A stretch of 64,000 nucleotides of DNA from Rhizobium anhuiense. Its GTDB lineage: Bacteria > Pseudomonadota > Alphaproteobacteria > Rhizobiales > Rhizobiaceae. The notes beneath the pieces were generated by a model. That model searched no databases. It had not been told where the DNA came from and worked only from the letters and a program-made list of their open reading frames with translations. Of the stretch, positions 8,048-18,595 are shown piece by piece. The position numbers and the translations under genes were made by a program. The stretch spans positions 992,001-1,056,000 of the forward strand of contig NZ_ML133521.1 in assembly GCF_003985145.1 (NCBI RefSeq), in the 5' to 3' direction. The stretch's first letter is position 1, and each line of letters begins with the position of its first letter.

Positions 8048-8881
8048 ATGACCAAGAATAAAAATCTTCACGACTTCCACCTTTCGCGCCGGGCGGCTCT
8101 TGTCGCCGTTTCCGCTGCCGCGCTCTTCACCTTTGCAGCACCAGCTCCTTCCTTTGCCGAGGACAAGTCGATCAAGGTCGGCATCATGGCCGGCGAGGAT
8201 GAAGACGTCTGGCGCGTCGTCACCAGCGAGGCGGCCAAGAAAGGCCTGAAGATCGAGACGATCACCTTCAACGATTATACGCAGCCGAATGAAGCACTGG
8301 AGCGCGGCGAAATCGACGCCAACGCCTTCCAGCACCAGCCCTATCTCGACAACCAGATCAAGCAGCACGGCTACCACATCGCTCGCGTCGGTTATACCGG
8401 CGTCTGGCCGATCGGCCTCTACACCAAGAAGTACAAGTCCGTCGCCGAGATCCCGGAAGGTGCCGTCATCGGCGTGCCGAACGATCCCTCCAACGAAGGC
8501 CGCGCTTTGCGCGTTCTCCAGAACGAAGGCCTGATCAAGCTGAAGGACGGCACCGGCATTCTCGCAACTGTCGCCGACGTCACCGACAATCCGAAGAAGA
8601 TCGAAATCAAGGAACTCGACGCGGGTATCGTCGGCCGCTCGATCGACGATCTGGATGCCGGTGTCGTCAATACCGACTGGGCGCTGAAGAGCGGCCTTTC
8701 GCCGGCCGAGCGCATTGCGCAGGAGCCGATTGCCGACAATCCATATCGCAACTTCATTGCCGTCAAGGCCGACAATAAGGATGCCGAGTGGGTCAAGACG
8801 CTTGTCTCTTCCTATCAGAACGAGACCGTCAAGGCCGAGTTCGACAAGGTTTACAAGGGAACGGGTCTCAGCGCCTATTGA
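8048..8881 (+). CDS. MetQ/NlpA-family ABC substrate-binding protein
   Basis: A periplasmic binding protein of 277 residues. The N-terminus has a twin-arginine-like SRRAALVAVSAAALFTFAAP stretch ending in SFAEDK, consistent with a cleaved signal peptide; no lipobox Cys is seen. The mature part (KVGIMAGEDEDVWRVV, then EIDANAFQHQPYLDNQ) is the NlpA/MetQ fold. The genes that follow encode the ATPase and permease of the same importer. MetQ homologues bind methionine, but this set sits with FMN reductase and an FMN monooxygenase, so an organosulfur compound is as likely. The 167 bases before it carry a short hairpin (CCTGCC ... GGCAGG, 7907-7927) but no riboswitch I recognise. Confidence 0.85.
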   Translation: MTKNKNLHDFHLSRRAALVAVSAAALFTFAAPAPSFAEDKSIKVGIMAGEDEDVWRVVTSEAAKKGLKIETITFNDYTQPNEALERGEIDANAFQHQPYLDNQIKQHGYHIARVGYTGVWPIGLYTKKYKSVAEIPEGAVIGVPNDPSNEGRALRVLQNEGLIKLKDGTGILATVADVTDNPKKIEIKELDAGIVGRSIDDLDAGVVNTDWALKSGLSPAERIAQEPIADNPYRNFIAVKADNKDAEWVKTLVSSYQNETVKAEFDKVYKGTGLSAY

Positions 8882-8971
8882 TCCGAAGCGGGGCGGGGGG
8901 TTAAGCCCTGCCGAGAGGCGGTCCAGGCGTTCCTTGCCCGGGCCGCCTTCAGTGTTTGTAAGGAAAAGCAC

Positions 8972-10057
8972 ATGAATTCCTTTGTTTCTACCACGGCGAT
9001 CGAGACACAGCCGCAAGCGGCGGCCGAAGACGTGGTGAGGCTTGCCAATGTGAAGCGGCGGTTCGGAACCACGGCAGCACTCGACGGTATTTCGCTGACG
9101 GTGAAGAGAGGTGAGATCCTCGGCATCATCGGCCGCAGCGGCGCCGGCAAATCGACGCTGATCCGTTGCCTCAACGGCCTGGAGCGCGCCGATAGCGGCG
9201 AGATTCTCATCGAAGGCCGAGAAATCACCGGACTTTCAGAACAGGAACTGCAGCCGCTGCGCCGCCGCATCGGCATGATCTTCCAGCATTTCAACCTGCT
9301 TTCCGCCAAGACCGTCGAGGAAAATGTCGCGCTGCCGCTGAAGATCGAGGGTGTTGCAAAGAACGAGCGCTTGAAACGGGCGCATGAGCTGCTCGATCTG
9401 GTCGGGCTTGCCGACAAGGCGAAAGCCTATCCCTCATCGCTCTCCGGCGGGCAGAAACAACGCGTCGGCATCGCTCGGGCGCTTGCGGCCCGCCCGGCAC
9501 TGCTTTTGTCCGACGAGGCGACGTCGGCACTCGATCCGGAAACGACCCGGTCGATCCTGGCGCTGTTGAGGGATATCAACCGTAAGCTCGGGCTGACCAT
9601 TCTGCTGATCACGCATGAGATGGAAGTGGTGCGCGGCATTGCCGATCGCGTCGCAGTCATCGACGCCGGGCGGATCGTGGAGGAAGGGCAGGTCTGGTCG
9701 GTCTTCGCCAATCCGCAGGCTGACATCACCGGGAGCCTGCTCGGCGGTATCCGCCCGCAGCTTCCGGATCACATCGCCGGTCGGCTGTCGGCAACGACGG
9801 GGAGCGAGGCGATCCTCAGCGTTGATCTCGCCGGGCCGCAGGCGCAGGGCGCGCTGTTTGCCGAACTCTCGGCGGCGCTGCCGCATTCCTTCCGCCTCGT
9901 CCATGGTGGCATCGACCACATCCAGAACCAGCCGGTGGCGCGGTTCTTCATCGCCGTTCCCATGCGCGACCCCGCGCTTGCCGGAAAGGTCGAACAATTC
10001 CTGACGGCCCGGTCCGCCCGGGTGGAGGTGCTTGGTTATGACACCGATCATGCTTGA
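8972..10057 (+). CDS. MetN-type ABC transporter ATP-binding protein
   Basis: An ATPase of 361 residues. Walker A is GIIGRSGAGKST, the signature is LSGGQKQRVGIARAL, and Walker B is LLLSDEATSALD, with ITHE as the switch His. The long C-terminal part (after about residue 260, with VDLAGPQAQGALFAEL) corresponds to the regulatory NIL domain of MetN, which lets bound ligand inhibit transport. The N-terminus carries about 25 extra residues before the core. It overlaps the permease gene by 20 bases. Co-operonic with the upstream binding protein. Confidence 0.88.
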   Translation: MNSFVSTTAIETQPQAAAEDVVRLANVKRRFGTTAALDGISLTVKRGEILGIIGRSGAGKSTLIRCLNGLERADSGEILIEGREITGLSEQELQPLRRRIGMIFQHFNLLSAKTVEENVALPLKIEGVAKNERLKRAHELLDLVGLADKAKAYPSSLSGGQKQRVGIARALAARPALLLSDEATSALDPETTRSILALLRDINRKLGLTILLITHEMEVVRGIADRVAVIDAGRIVEEGQVWSVFANPQADITGSLLGGIRPQLPDHIAGRLSATTGSEAILSVDLAGPQAQGALFAELSAALPHSFRLVHGGIDHIQNQPVARFFIAVPMRDPALAGKVEQFLTARSARVEVLGYDTDHA

Positions 10058-10691
10058 ACTGCTTCTTCGCTCCCTTTGGGAGACGGTCCTGATGACCGTC
10101 GCCTCGGGAATGATCTCGCTCGTCGCCGGCCTGCCGCTCGGCCTTGCCCTGGTGGCGACGGCGCGCGGCGGCATCGCCGAAAATCTGTGGATCAATCGCG
10201 TGCTCGGTGGGATCATCAACGGCTTCCGCTCGGTGCCCTTCATCATCCTGCTGGTGGCGCTGATCCCGCTGACGCGGCTGATCGTCGGCACGGCGCTCGG
10301 CACCTGGGCGGCCATCGTGCCGCTCGCCATCGCCGCAACGCCCTATTACGCTCGCATCGCCGAAGTGTCGTTGCGCGAGGTCGACCGCGGGCTGATCGAT
10401 GCCGTCCGCGCCATGGGCGGCAATCGCTGGACGATCATCCGTGAGGTGCTGGTGCCCGAAGCTTTGCCGGGCATCGTCGCCGGCTTCACCGTCACGCTGG
10501 TGACGCTGATCGGCGCCTCGGCGATGGCGGGCGCGATCGGCGCCGGCGGTCTCGGCGATCTCGCCATCCGCTATGGCTATCAGCGCTTCGAAACCAATGT
10601 GATGATCGCGGTGGTGGCCGTCCTCATCGTCCTCGTCTGCGGCATTCAGTGGCTTGGCGACCGGCTGGTCGCCAAGCTGGACCATCGATAG
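10038..10691 (+). CDS. MetI-type ABC transporter permease
   Basis: A permease of 217 residues with about five transmembrane helices, matching MetI in size. The cytoplasmic coupling loop EVDRGLIDAVRAMGGNRWTIIREVLVPEALPG contains the EAA-like motif. Start: ATG 10038 with GGAGGT 8 bases upstream, overlapping the end of the ATPase gene by 20 bases. The stop is directly adjacent to the stop of the convergent monooxygenase gene. It forms the transmembrane part of the importer at 8.0-10.7 kb. Confidence 0.88.
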   Translation: MTPIMLELLLRSLWETVLMTVASGMISLVAGLPLGLALVATARGGIAENLWINRVLGGIINGFRSVPFIILLVALIPLTRLIVGTALGTWAAIVPLAIAATPYYARIAEVSLREVDRGLIDAVRAMGGNRWTIIREVLVPEALPGIVAGFTVTLVTLIGASAMAGAIGAGGLGDLAIRYGYQRFETNVMIAVVAVLIVLVCGIQWLGDRLVAKLDHR

Positions 10692-12050
10692 TCAGTGCCG
10701 GAACTGGGCTGCGGGATGCGCGGCGGGCAACCTGCCGTCCCCGCCGCCGAAAAGCTTCTGCCGCAAAGGTCCTTCCACGTAGTCCGCCTTGAAGAGACCG
10801 CGCTCCTGCAGCACCGGCACCACCAGGTCGACGAAATCGCGCAGGCTTTCCGGCGCCACGGTCCGCGCCAGATTGAAGCCGTCTATGCCGCCCTCCTCGA
10901 TCCATGCCTCGAGATGATCGGCGATTTGCTCGGGCGAACCCACCACCGGCTTCATCCGGCTGCCGAGTATCATCTGGTCGATGATGTCGCGCAGCGTCAC
11001 CGGCTTCGCCGCCTGTTTCGTGATGGCCGCAAGCGCCGACTGATTGGCGTTCGTCGAGCTTTGATCGATGACGTCATCGAGCCCATATTTCGAAAAATCG
11101 ATGCCTACGGAGGCGGAGTAATGCGCAAGCGAGGCCTCGACGCTCGCATGGCGGCGATACTCCTCCAGCCTGTCCCGTGCTTCCTTCTCCGTCCGCCCGA
11201 CGACAACAGTGATCAGGCTCAGGATCTTCAGTGCGTCGGCGCCGCGGCCGAATTCCTCGGCCTTCGCCCGCAGCGCATCCACCGTCGGCCGCATCGCCCT
11301 GGGGTTTGAGCCGGCGAGGAAGACGCATTCGGCGTGCCGGGCGGCAAAGTCCTGGCCGCGTGCGGAGGCGCCGGCCTGGAAGAGCAGGGGCGTGCGCTGT
11401 GGAGAAGGTTCGGAGAGATGGATGCCCTCCATCCGGTAATATTGACCGTCATGACGGACAGTGCGCACTTTGGAGGGATCGGCATAGATGCCGCCCACCT
11501 TGTCGCGCAGCACCGCATCGTCATCCCAGCTGCCTTCCCAGAGCTTGTAAACGATCTCGAGATATTCCTCGGCTGCGTCGTAACGCGCGTCATGTTCCGG
11601 CAGCCTGTCGAAACCCATGCTGCGGGCAGCACTATCGAGATAACCGGTGACGATGTTCCAGCCGATCCGTCCCTTGGTCAGATGATCGAGCGTCGACATG
11701 CGCCGCGCCAGCAGGAAGGGTGGCTCATAGGTGGTGTTGACGGTGACGCCAAAACCCAGATGTTTGGTGACATAGGCCATCGCCGAAATCGGAATGAGCG
11801 GATCATTGACCGGGATCTGCGCCGCCGTCGTGATCACCGGCGCCGGGCTTCCTCTGAAGATGTCATAGACGCCGACAATATCGGCAAGGAAGATGCCGTC
11901 CAGCTTGCCGCGTTCGGCGGTCTTGGCAAACTCCGTCCAATAGTCGAGATCGGTATAATGCGCTGAGCCGTCGCGCGGATGCGTCCACAGGCCGTGGTTG
12001 ATATGCCCGACGCAGTTCATGTCAAAGGCATAGATCTGCATGGTCTTCAT
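10692..12050 (-). CDS. NtaA/SnaA/DszA-family FMN-dependent monooxygenase (LLM class)
   Basis: A luciferase-like flavin monooxygenase of 452 residues. Typical elements are MNCVGHINHGLWTHPRD at the N-terminus, TLDHLTKGRIGWNIVTGYL (flavin-binding region) and PLLFQAGASARGQDFAARHAE. Members use FMNH2 from a separate reductase to attack chelators, sulfones or other organosulfur compounds. The MsuE-like reductase and MetQNI-type importer next to it supply exactly these partners. Start: ATG 12050 (MKTMQIYAF) is the best in-frame candidate; the ribosome site is weak and ATG 12041 is possible. It is convergent with the permease. A related gene lies at the right edge (63391). Confidence 0.85.
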   Translation of the reverse strand: MKTMQIYAFDMNCVGHINHGLWTHPRDGSAHYTDLDYWTEFAKTAERGKLDGIFLADIVGVYDIFRGSPAPVITTAAQIPVNDPLIPISAMAYVTKHLGFGVTVNTTYEPPFLLARRMSTLDHLTKGRIGWNIVTGYLDSAARSMGFDRLPEHDARYDAAEEYLEIVYKLWEGSWDDDAVLRDKVGGIYADPSKVRTVRHDGQYYRMEGIHLSEPSPQRTPLLFQAGASARGQDFAARHAECVFLAGSNPRAMRPTVDALRAKAEEFGRGADALKILSLITVVVGRTEKEARDRLEEYRRHASVEASLAHYSASVGIDFSKYGLDDVIDQSSTNANQSALAAITKQAAKPVTLRDIIDQMILGSRMKPVVGSPEQIADHLEAWIEEGGIDGFNLARTVAPESLRDFVDLVVPVLQERGLFKADYVEGPLRQKLFGGGDGRLPAAHPAAQFRH

Positions 12051-12105
12051 GAGGCGGGTCCCAAAACCGGCAATAGAAATCAAGGATTTGCCGCATTAAT
12101 TATCC

Positions 12106-12218
12106 TAGAGCATGATGCCGAAAAGTGCGTGCGGTTTTCGCACGACATCATGCTCTAACTATATAATGTAGAACAGGATTCAGATTTTAGGCCGGCTCGG
12201 CCCAAAATCATCCTGTTC
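12106..12218. repeat. RIME-like mosaic palindromic repeat
   Basis: Two palindromes side by side in the 233-base gap before the mutase gene. The first (12107-12156) has perfect 11-base outer arms, AGAGCATGATG and CATCATGCTCT. The second (12171-12218) has arms GAACAGGAT and ATCCTGTTC, with an inner stem GATTTTAGGCCG / CGGCCCAAAATC. Size and two-palindrome design match the Rhizobium intergenic mosaic elements (RIME). The spacer between the palindromes contains TATAAT (12162-12167). The rest of the gap holds no gene. Confidence 0.7.
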
Positions 12219-12283
12219 GGGCTCTATCGCACGAAGAGCCTGTGAAATGGTAGGGTTGGGATGAAAAAAGCCGGAGGAAACGC

Positions 12284-14422
<2,139 letters not shown>

Positions 14423-14423
14423 C

Positions 14424-15584
14424 TTACAGCAATCCACGCTTTGCGAGGTTACTCATCAGCGCCGAAATGCCGAAGGTCCAGGGCGGGCATTCGGTGGAGA
14501 GCCGAACGGTGTTGACAAGCGCGCCGAGCCCTGCCGAGGAAATCTCGACGACATCGCCGATCTTGTGGGTGAAGCCCTGCTTCGGCGCGTCGCGATCCTG
14601 CGTCGGCGCAAACAGCGTGCCGAGGAAAAGCATGAAGCCGTCAGGATATTGGTGATGCGCGCCGACCGTCTGTTTAACGAGATCGGTCGGATCGCGGCTG
14701 ATCTGCGACATCGAACTCTTGCCGCGCAGCACGAAGCCGTCCCGGCCGGTGACCTTCAGATCGAGTTCGGCCTTGCGAACATCATCCAGGCTGTAGCCGG
14801 CATCGAACAGGCGGATGAAAGGACCGATCGAGCAGGAGGCATTGTTGTCCTTGGCTTTACCGAGCAACAGTGCCGAGCGGCCCTCGACGTCGCGCAGATT
14901 GACGTCGTTGCCGAGCGTCGCGCCCTTGATTTCGCCGCGGCTATTGACCGCGAGCACGATTTCCGGCTCCGGATTGTTCCAGGTCGAGATCGGATGCAGG
15001 CCGACATCCGCACCCCAGCCGACCGAGGAAAGCACCGGGGCCTTGGTGAAGACTTCGGCATCCGGCCCGATGCCGACTTCGAGATATTGCGACCACATGC
15101 CCTCGTCGATCAGCGCCTGCTTGACCTTGGCAGCCTCCGGCGAACCCGCCTTCAGATTGGTGAGGCTGCCGCCGATCAGCGTGCTGACACGTTCGCGGAT
15201 GGCGGCGGCACGTTCCGGATTGCCGGCAGCCTTCTCCTCGATGACGCGCTCGATCATCGACTGGGCGAAGGTGACGCCGCAGGCCTTGACGGCCTGCAGG
15301 TCGACGGGCGCCAGGAGATAGGGACGCGCTTCGTCCGGCTTGCCGGTGCTGTTGGCGACGATCTGCTCCACTGAACCGACCGCCTTGCCACTTGCGGCGC
15401 GGACGAAGCCGGCGGCGTCCTGCCGCTCGAAGAGAGCGCTCAGTGTCGGCGCCTCGCGCGAGGTGATGTCGACCAGCACGCCCTCGCGTGATGTCACAAT
15501 GCTCGGTCCGGCAACGTCGGGATTCCAGACGCGGCCGACGAAAAGACCATCCGAAGCGGCGACATCGAGAAGAGCTTGAGACAT
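14424..15584 (-). CDS. fumarylacetoacetate hydrolase family protein
   Basis: A protein of 386 residues with a FAH-superfamily catalytic domain in its C-terminal two thirds. The metal-binding region is visible around residues 205-260: EPEIVLAVNSRGEIKGATLGNDVN, then LLGKAKDNNASCSIGPF. FAH proteins are lyases, hydrolases or dehydratases of 2-oxo acids such as 2-keto-3-deoxy sugar acids. It is divergent from a sugar-dehydrogenase operon (Gfo/Idh/MocA pair plus VOC), which favours a sugar-acid pathway. The upstream gap contains an inverted repeat suitable as a shared operator. The exact substrate is unknown. Confidence 0.82.
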   Translation of the reverse strand: MSQALLDVAASDGLFVGRVWNPDVAGPSIVTSREGVLVDITSREAPTLSALFERQDAAGFVRAASGKAVGSVEQIVANSTGKPDEARPYLLAPVDLQAVKACGVTFAQSMIERVIEEKAAGNPERAAAIRERVSTLIGGSLTNLKAGSPEAAKVKQALIDEGMWSQYLEVGIGPDAEVFTKAPVLSSVGWGADVGLHPISTWNNPEPEIVLAVNSRGEIKGATLGNDVNLRDVEGRSALLLGKAKDNNASCSIGPFIRLFDAGYSLDDVRKAELDLKVTGRDGFVLRGKSSMSQISRDPTDLVKQTVGAHHQYPDGFMLFLGTLFAPTQDRDAPKQGFTHKIGDVVEISSAGLGALVNTVRLSTECPPWTFGISALMSNLAKRGLL

Positions 15585-15950
15585 GGTGATCTTCCGTCAA
15601 GGTGAGCGAGAAGCGCTCTTTTGAGAATTGCGGGGTGTTGCCGCCCTCCGACCCGGCGACCGCCGAAATCGATCACATTCATGAAGGCGGGGCAAGATGC
15701 ACTGGGGAAAAAGACTTTTGCCCGATCGGCTCAAGCGGTGGTCTTTCCCGTAAATCCAATCGCAAAAGCCCGCAAAATAACTATTTAGATACAAAATACA
15801 TCTTTTATTTCAAATAGTTAAATACATGGTGCGGCGATTTTTCCCCTCATCTCGCCTTGACAGGAGCCGGCTTTCGTTATCTGTTTTGCCCGACATGGAG
15901 GCTGCTGGCGTCAGCCGGCGCTCAGAGAATCCCGGGAGGATATTACAGCG
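15585..15950. promoter_or_regulatory. 366-base divergent control region with inverted repeat
   Basis: No gene is visible. A strongly A+T-rich stretch at 15766-15835 holds an inverted repeat, TAACTATTT (15778-15786) and AAATAGTTA (15812-15820), a plausible operator for a GntR- or LacI-type sugar regulator encoded elsewhere. On the plus strand TTGACA (15857-15862) followed 17 bases later by TCTGTT (15880-15885) is a candidate promoter for the dehydrogenase operon. GGGAGGA (15934-15940) is its ribosome site. Confidence 0.4.
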
Positions 15951-16961
15951 ATGTTGAGATTTGCCGTCGTCGGAATCGACCATGGGCATACGTTCGATCA
16001 TGTGAAGGGATTGCTTGCCTCTGGCGGCGAGTTCGTCGGCTATTGCCCGCAGACTTCGGTGCCGGCATTGCGCGAGGCCTTCGAGAAGACCTATCCCGAT
16101 GCGCCGCAGATCGACCGGGAAAAGCTGTTCGACGATCCGTCGATCGATGTCATCTGCATTTCAGCGATCCCGCGCGATCGTGCCGGGCTTGCCATCCGCG
16201 CGATGAGATCGGGCAAGGACGTGATGACCGACAAGCCTGGTGTGACGACCTTCGCCCAGCTTGAGGACATCAAGCGCACCGTCGCCGAGACCGGCAAGAT
16301 CTTCTCGATCTGCTTTTCCGAGCGCCATTGCGTGCGCTCCGCCGTCAAGGCCGGCAAGCTCGTCGCCGACGGTGCGATCGGCAAGGTCATCCAGACGCTC
16401 GGTGTCGGTCCCCACCGGCTGCAACTGCCGACGCGGCCGAACTGGTTCTTCGATCCGGAAGCCTTCGGCGGCATCATCGTCGATATCGCGTCACACCAGG
16501 TCGACCAGTTCCTGTTCTATACAGGCTCGACCACGGGCGAGGTCATCGCCAGCTCGATCGGCAATTTCGGCATGCCCGACAAGCCGGCCTTCGAGGATTT
16601 CGGCGAGGTGCTTCTGCGTTCCGACAAGGCGGCGGGTTATGTCCGCGTCGACTGGTTCACGCCGGAGGCGCTGCCGACCTGGGGTGACGGGCGCCTGACC
16701 ATTCTCGGCACTGAAGGCTATATCGAGCTGCGCAAATATATCGATATTGCCGGCCGGCCGGGCAAGGATCATCTCTTCCTGGTCAACGGCAAGGAAATGA
16801 CCCATATCGATTGCAGCGGCGAAAAGCTCGATTATTTCGACGCTTTCACCACCGACGTCGGCAACCGCACGCAGACGGCGATGACGCAGGATCACGTTTT
16901 CGAAGTCTGCCGTCTTTCGCTCGAAGCCCAGACGAAAGCCGCGCGCATCGGCGCTCGCTGA
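15951..16961 (+). CDS. Gfo/Idh/MocA family oxidoreductase
   Basis: An NAD(P)-dependent sugar or polyol dehydrogenase of 336 residues. The Rossmann start is RFAVVGIDHGHTFDH, in which the usual GxGxxG is replaced by GIDHGH, a variant seen in one Gfo/Idh branch. The nicotinamide-side motif appears as MTDKPGVTTF, where EKP is usual. The C-terminal alpha/beta domain (GGIIVDIASHQVDQFLFY) carries the catalytic His-like position. It is followed 10 bases later by a second family member, suggesting two successive steps or a heteromer. The substrate is unknown. Confidence 0.82.
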   Translation: MLRFAVVGIDHGHTFDHVKGLLASGGEFVGYCPQTSVPALREAFEKTYPDAPQIDREKLFDDPSIDVICISAIPRDRAGLAIRAMRSGKDVMTDKPGVTTFAQLEDIKRTVAETGKIFSICFSERHCVRSAVKAGKLVADGAIGKVIQTLGVGPHRLQLPTRPNWFFDPEAFGGIIVDIASHQVDQFLFYTGSTTGEVIASSIGNFGMPDKPAFEDFGEVLLRSDKAAGYVRVDWFTPEALPTWGDGRLTILGTEGYIELRKYIDIAGRPGKDHLFLVNGKEMTHIDCSGEKLDYFDAFTTDVGNRTQTAMTQDHVFEVCRLSLEAQTKAARIGAR

Positions 16962-16971
16962 GGAGGATATC

Positions 16972-18069
16972 ATGACCAGGAAATTGCGCGTCGGTGTCAT
17001 CGGCGCAGGCATCGCTGCGCGGCATCTGGCCGGCTTCGGCTGGAACAAGGAGCTTTTCGAGGTTCCCGTGCTCTGCTCGCTCGACGAGGAGCGCGGCAGG
17101 GCGCTGTGCGAGGAGTACGGCATAGCCGAATACACCCAGGATGCCGATTCGCTGTTTGCCCGTGACGATCTCGACATCATCGACATTTCGACGCCGCCGA
17201 GCTCGCATTTCGAACTCTGCCGCAAGGGCATCGAATCCGGCAAGCACGTGATCTGCGAGAAGCCGCTCTTCGGCTCGATTGCCGAGGTCGACGAGATGGG
17301 CCGCATCCTTGCTCGTTTCCCCGGCAGGAAGCTGATGCCGATCTTCCAGTACCGCTACGGCTCCGGCCTGCAGAAGCTGAAGCTGCTGATCGAGCGCGGT
17401 CTTGCCGGCAAACCGTTCCTGACGACGATCGAAACCCATTGGTGGCGCGGCCCGGATTATTATGCCGTGCCATGGCGCGGCAAATGGGCAAGCGAACTCG
17501 GTGGCGGTCTTCTTGGTCACGCCATCCACGCGCATGACATGCTGAATTATGTCCATGGCCCTTGCGCCGAAGTGTTTTCCTATGGCGCGACACTGGTCAA
17601 TCCGATCGAGGTCGAGGACACGGCAGCCCTTTCGGTGAAGATGCAGAACGGCTCGCTGGCGACGCTGTCGATGACGCTGGGTTCGCGCAAGGAGATCTCG
17701 CGGCTGCGCTTCTGCTTCAACGACCTCGTCGCCGAAAGCATCATCGAACCCTATACGATGGGCCGTGATCCGTGGACGTTCGTCGCCGGAACGGAGGAGC
17801 ATCAGGCGCGGATCGACGCGGCGCTCGCTGGCTATGTGCCAGGCGAAGATGGCTACACCCGTCAGTTCGAGCTCTTTCATAAGGCGATCGTTGAGGACAA
17901 GGAGCCGCCGGTGACGCTGCAGGATGCCCGCAATTCGCTGGAGCTGGTGACAGCCGCCTATTTCTCGCAGCGCACCGGCCGGCCGACGCCGATGCCGATC
18001 GCCGCCGATCATCCGCTCTATCGCTCCTGGCTTCCGGCGGGGGAGTGGCGCAGCGCCGCTACGGTCTGA
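16972..18069 (+). CDS. Gfo/Idh/MocA family oxidoreductase
   Basis: A second dehydrogenase of 365 residues with a classical Rossmann motif LRVGVIGAGIAARHLAGF and the conserved ICEKPLFGS (catalytic Lys) around residue 95. The substrate-domain signature is ELGGGLLGHAIHAHDMLNY. The ribosome site GAGGAG sits between the genes. It is third-party evidence that this operon handles a sugar or inositol-like compound together with the divergent FAH enzyme and the downstream VOC protein. Confidence 0.88.
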   Translation: MTRKLRVGVIGAGIAARHLAGFGWNKELFEVPVLCSLDEERGRALCEEYGIAEYTQDADSLFARDDLDIIDISTPPSSHFELCRKGIESGKHVICEKPLFGSIAEVDEMGRILARFPGRKLMPIFQYRYGSGLQKLKLLIERGLAGKPFLTTIETHWWRGPDYYAVPWRGKWASELGGGLLGHAIHAHDMLNYVHGPCAEVFSYGATLVNPIEVEDTAALSVKMQNGSLATLSMTLGSRKEISRLRFCFNDLVAESIIEPYTMGRDPWTFVAGTEEHQARIDAALAGYVPGEDGYTRQFELFHKAIVEDKEPPVTLQDARNSLELVTAAYFSQRTGRPTPMPIAADHPLYRSWLPAGEWRSAATV

Positions 18070-18087
18070 ATCGGGAAGGGCTCTCTC

Positions 18088-18498
18088 ATGCTGAAATCCT
18101 TCGAGCATGTCGGCATGACGGTCGGCGATATGGACCGCGCTATCGATTTTTACTGCGGCCTGCTTGGCCTCAGCCTCGTGCTGCGCAAGACGATGGCGAA
18201 TGGCATGCAGGTGGCGTTCCTCGATGCAGGCGGCGGCATGCTGGAGATCTTCGCGCCGCCCGGCGGCGCTTCGCGGGCGGTCGACGTGCCTGAAGATACG
18301 GCCGGCGTCCGGCACCTCACCTTCCATTTCGACAATGTCGAGGAGACCTTCGCCCGCCTTGAACAGGCGGGCGTCGAGATCAAGGAGCGGCCGCGCTTCG
18401 CCGTCCACTCCGAGATGCTGAACAAGATCGCCTTCGTTCGCGACCCCGACGGCATCATCGTCGAGCTTGCCGAACGCTCCCAGAGCCGCCAGGGTTGA
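18088..18498 (+). CDS. VOC family protein (glyoxalase/dioxygenase fold)
   Basis: A protein of 136 residues with two beta-alpha-beta-beta-beta modules of the vicinal oxygen chelate fold. FEHVGMTVGDMDRAIDFYCGLLG holds the first metal-ligand His (residue 6), TAGVRHLTFHFDNVEETFARL the second-module His, and FVRDPDGIIVELAE the final Glu. VOC proteins act as glyoxalases, epimerases or isomerases; in a sugar operon a lactoyl-glutathione-lyase-like or epimerase role is plausible. Last gene of the three-gene operon. Confidence 0.82.
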   Translation: MLKSFEHVGMTVGDMDRAIDFYCGLLGLSLVLRKTMANGMQVAFLDAGGGMLEIFAPPGGASRAVDVPEDTAGVRHLTFHFDNVEETFARLEQAGVEIKERPRFAVHSEMLNKIAFVRDPDGIIVELAERSQSRQG

Positions 18499-18595
18499 CG
18501 CAGGTGCTGCCGATCGCTTCGCTGCGGGCGGCCAGACCGTCCCGCAGCAGATCGATCAGGCGCCGGATGAGCTTTGCCGCCATGAAAGGCTCCCC

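Noticed and set aside
18455..18583. Minus-strand open frame of 42 codons just after atzF, with a purine-rich stretch before its ATG
   Set aside because: It overlaps the 3' end of the VOC gene by 44 bases, matches no family I know, and most of it is probably the shadow of the gene end. I cannot support it as a gene.
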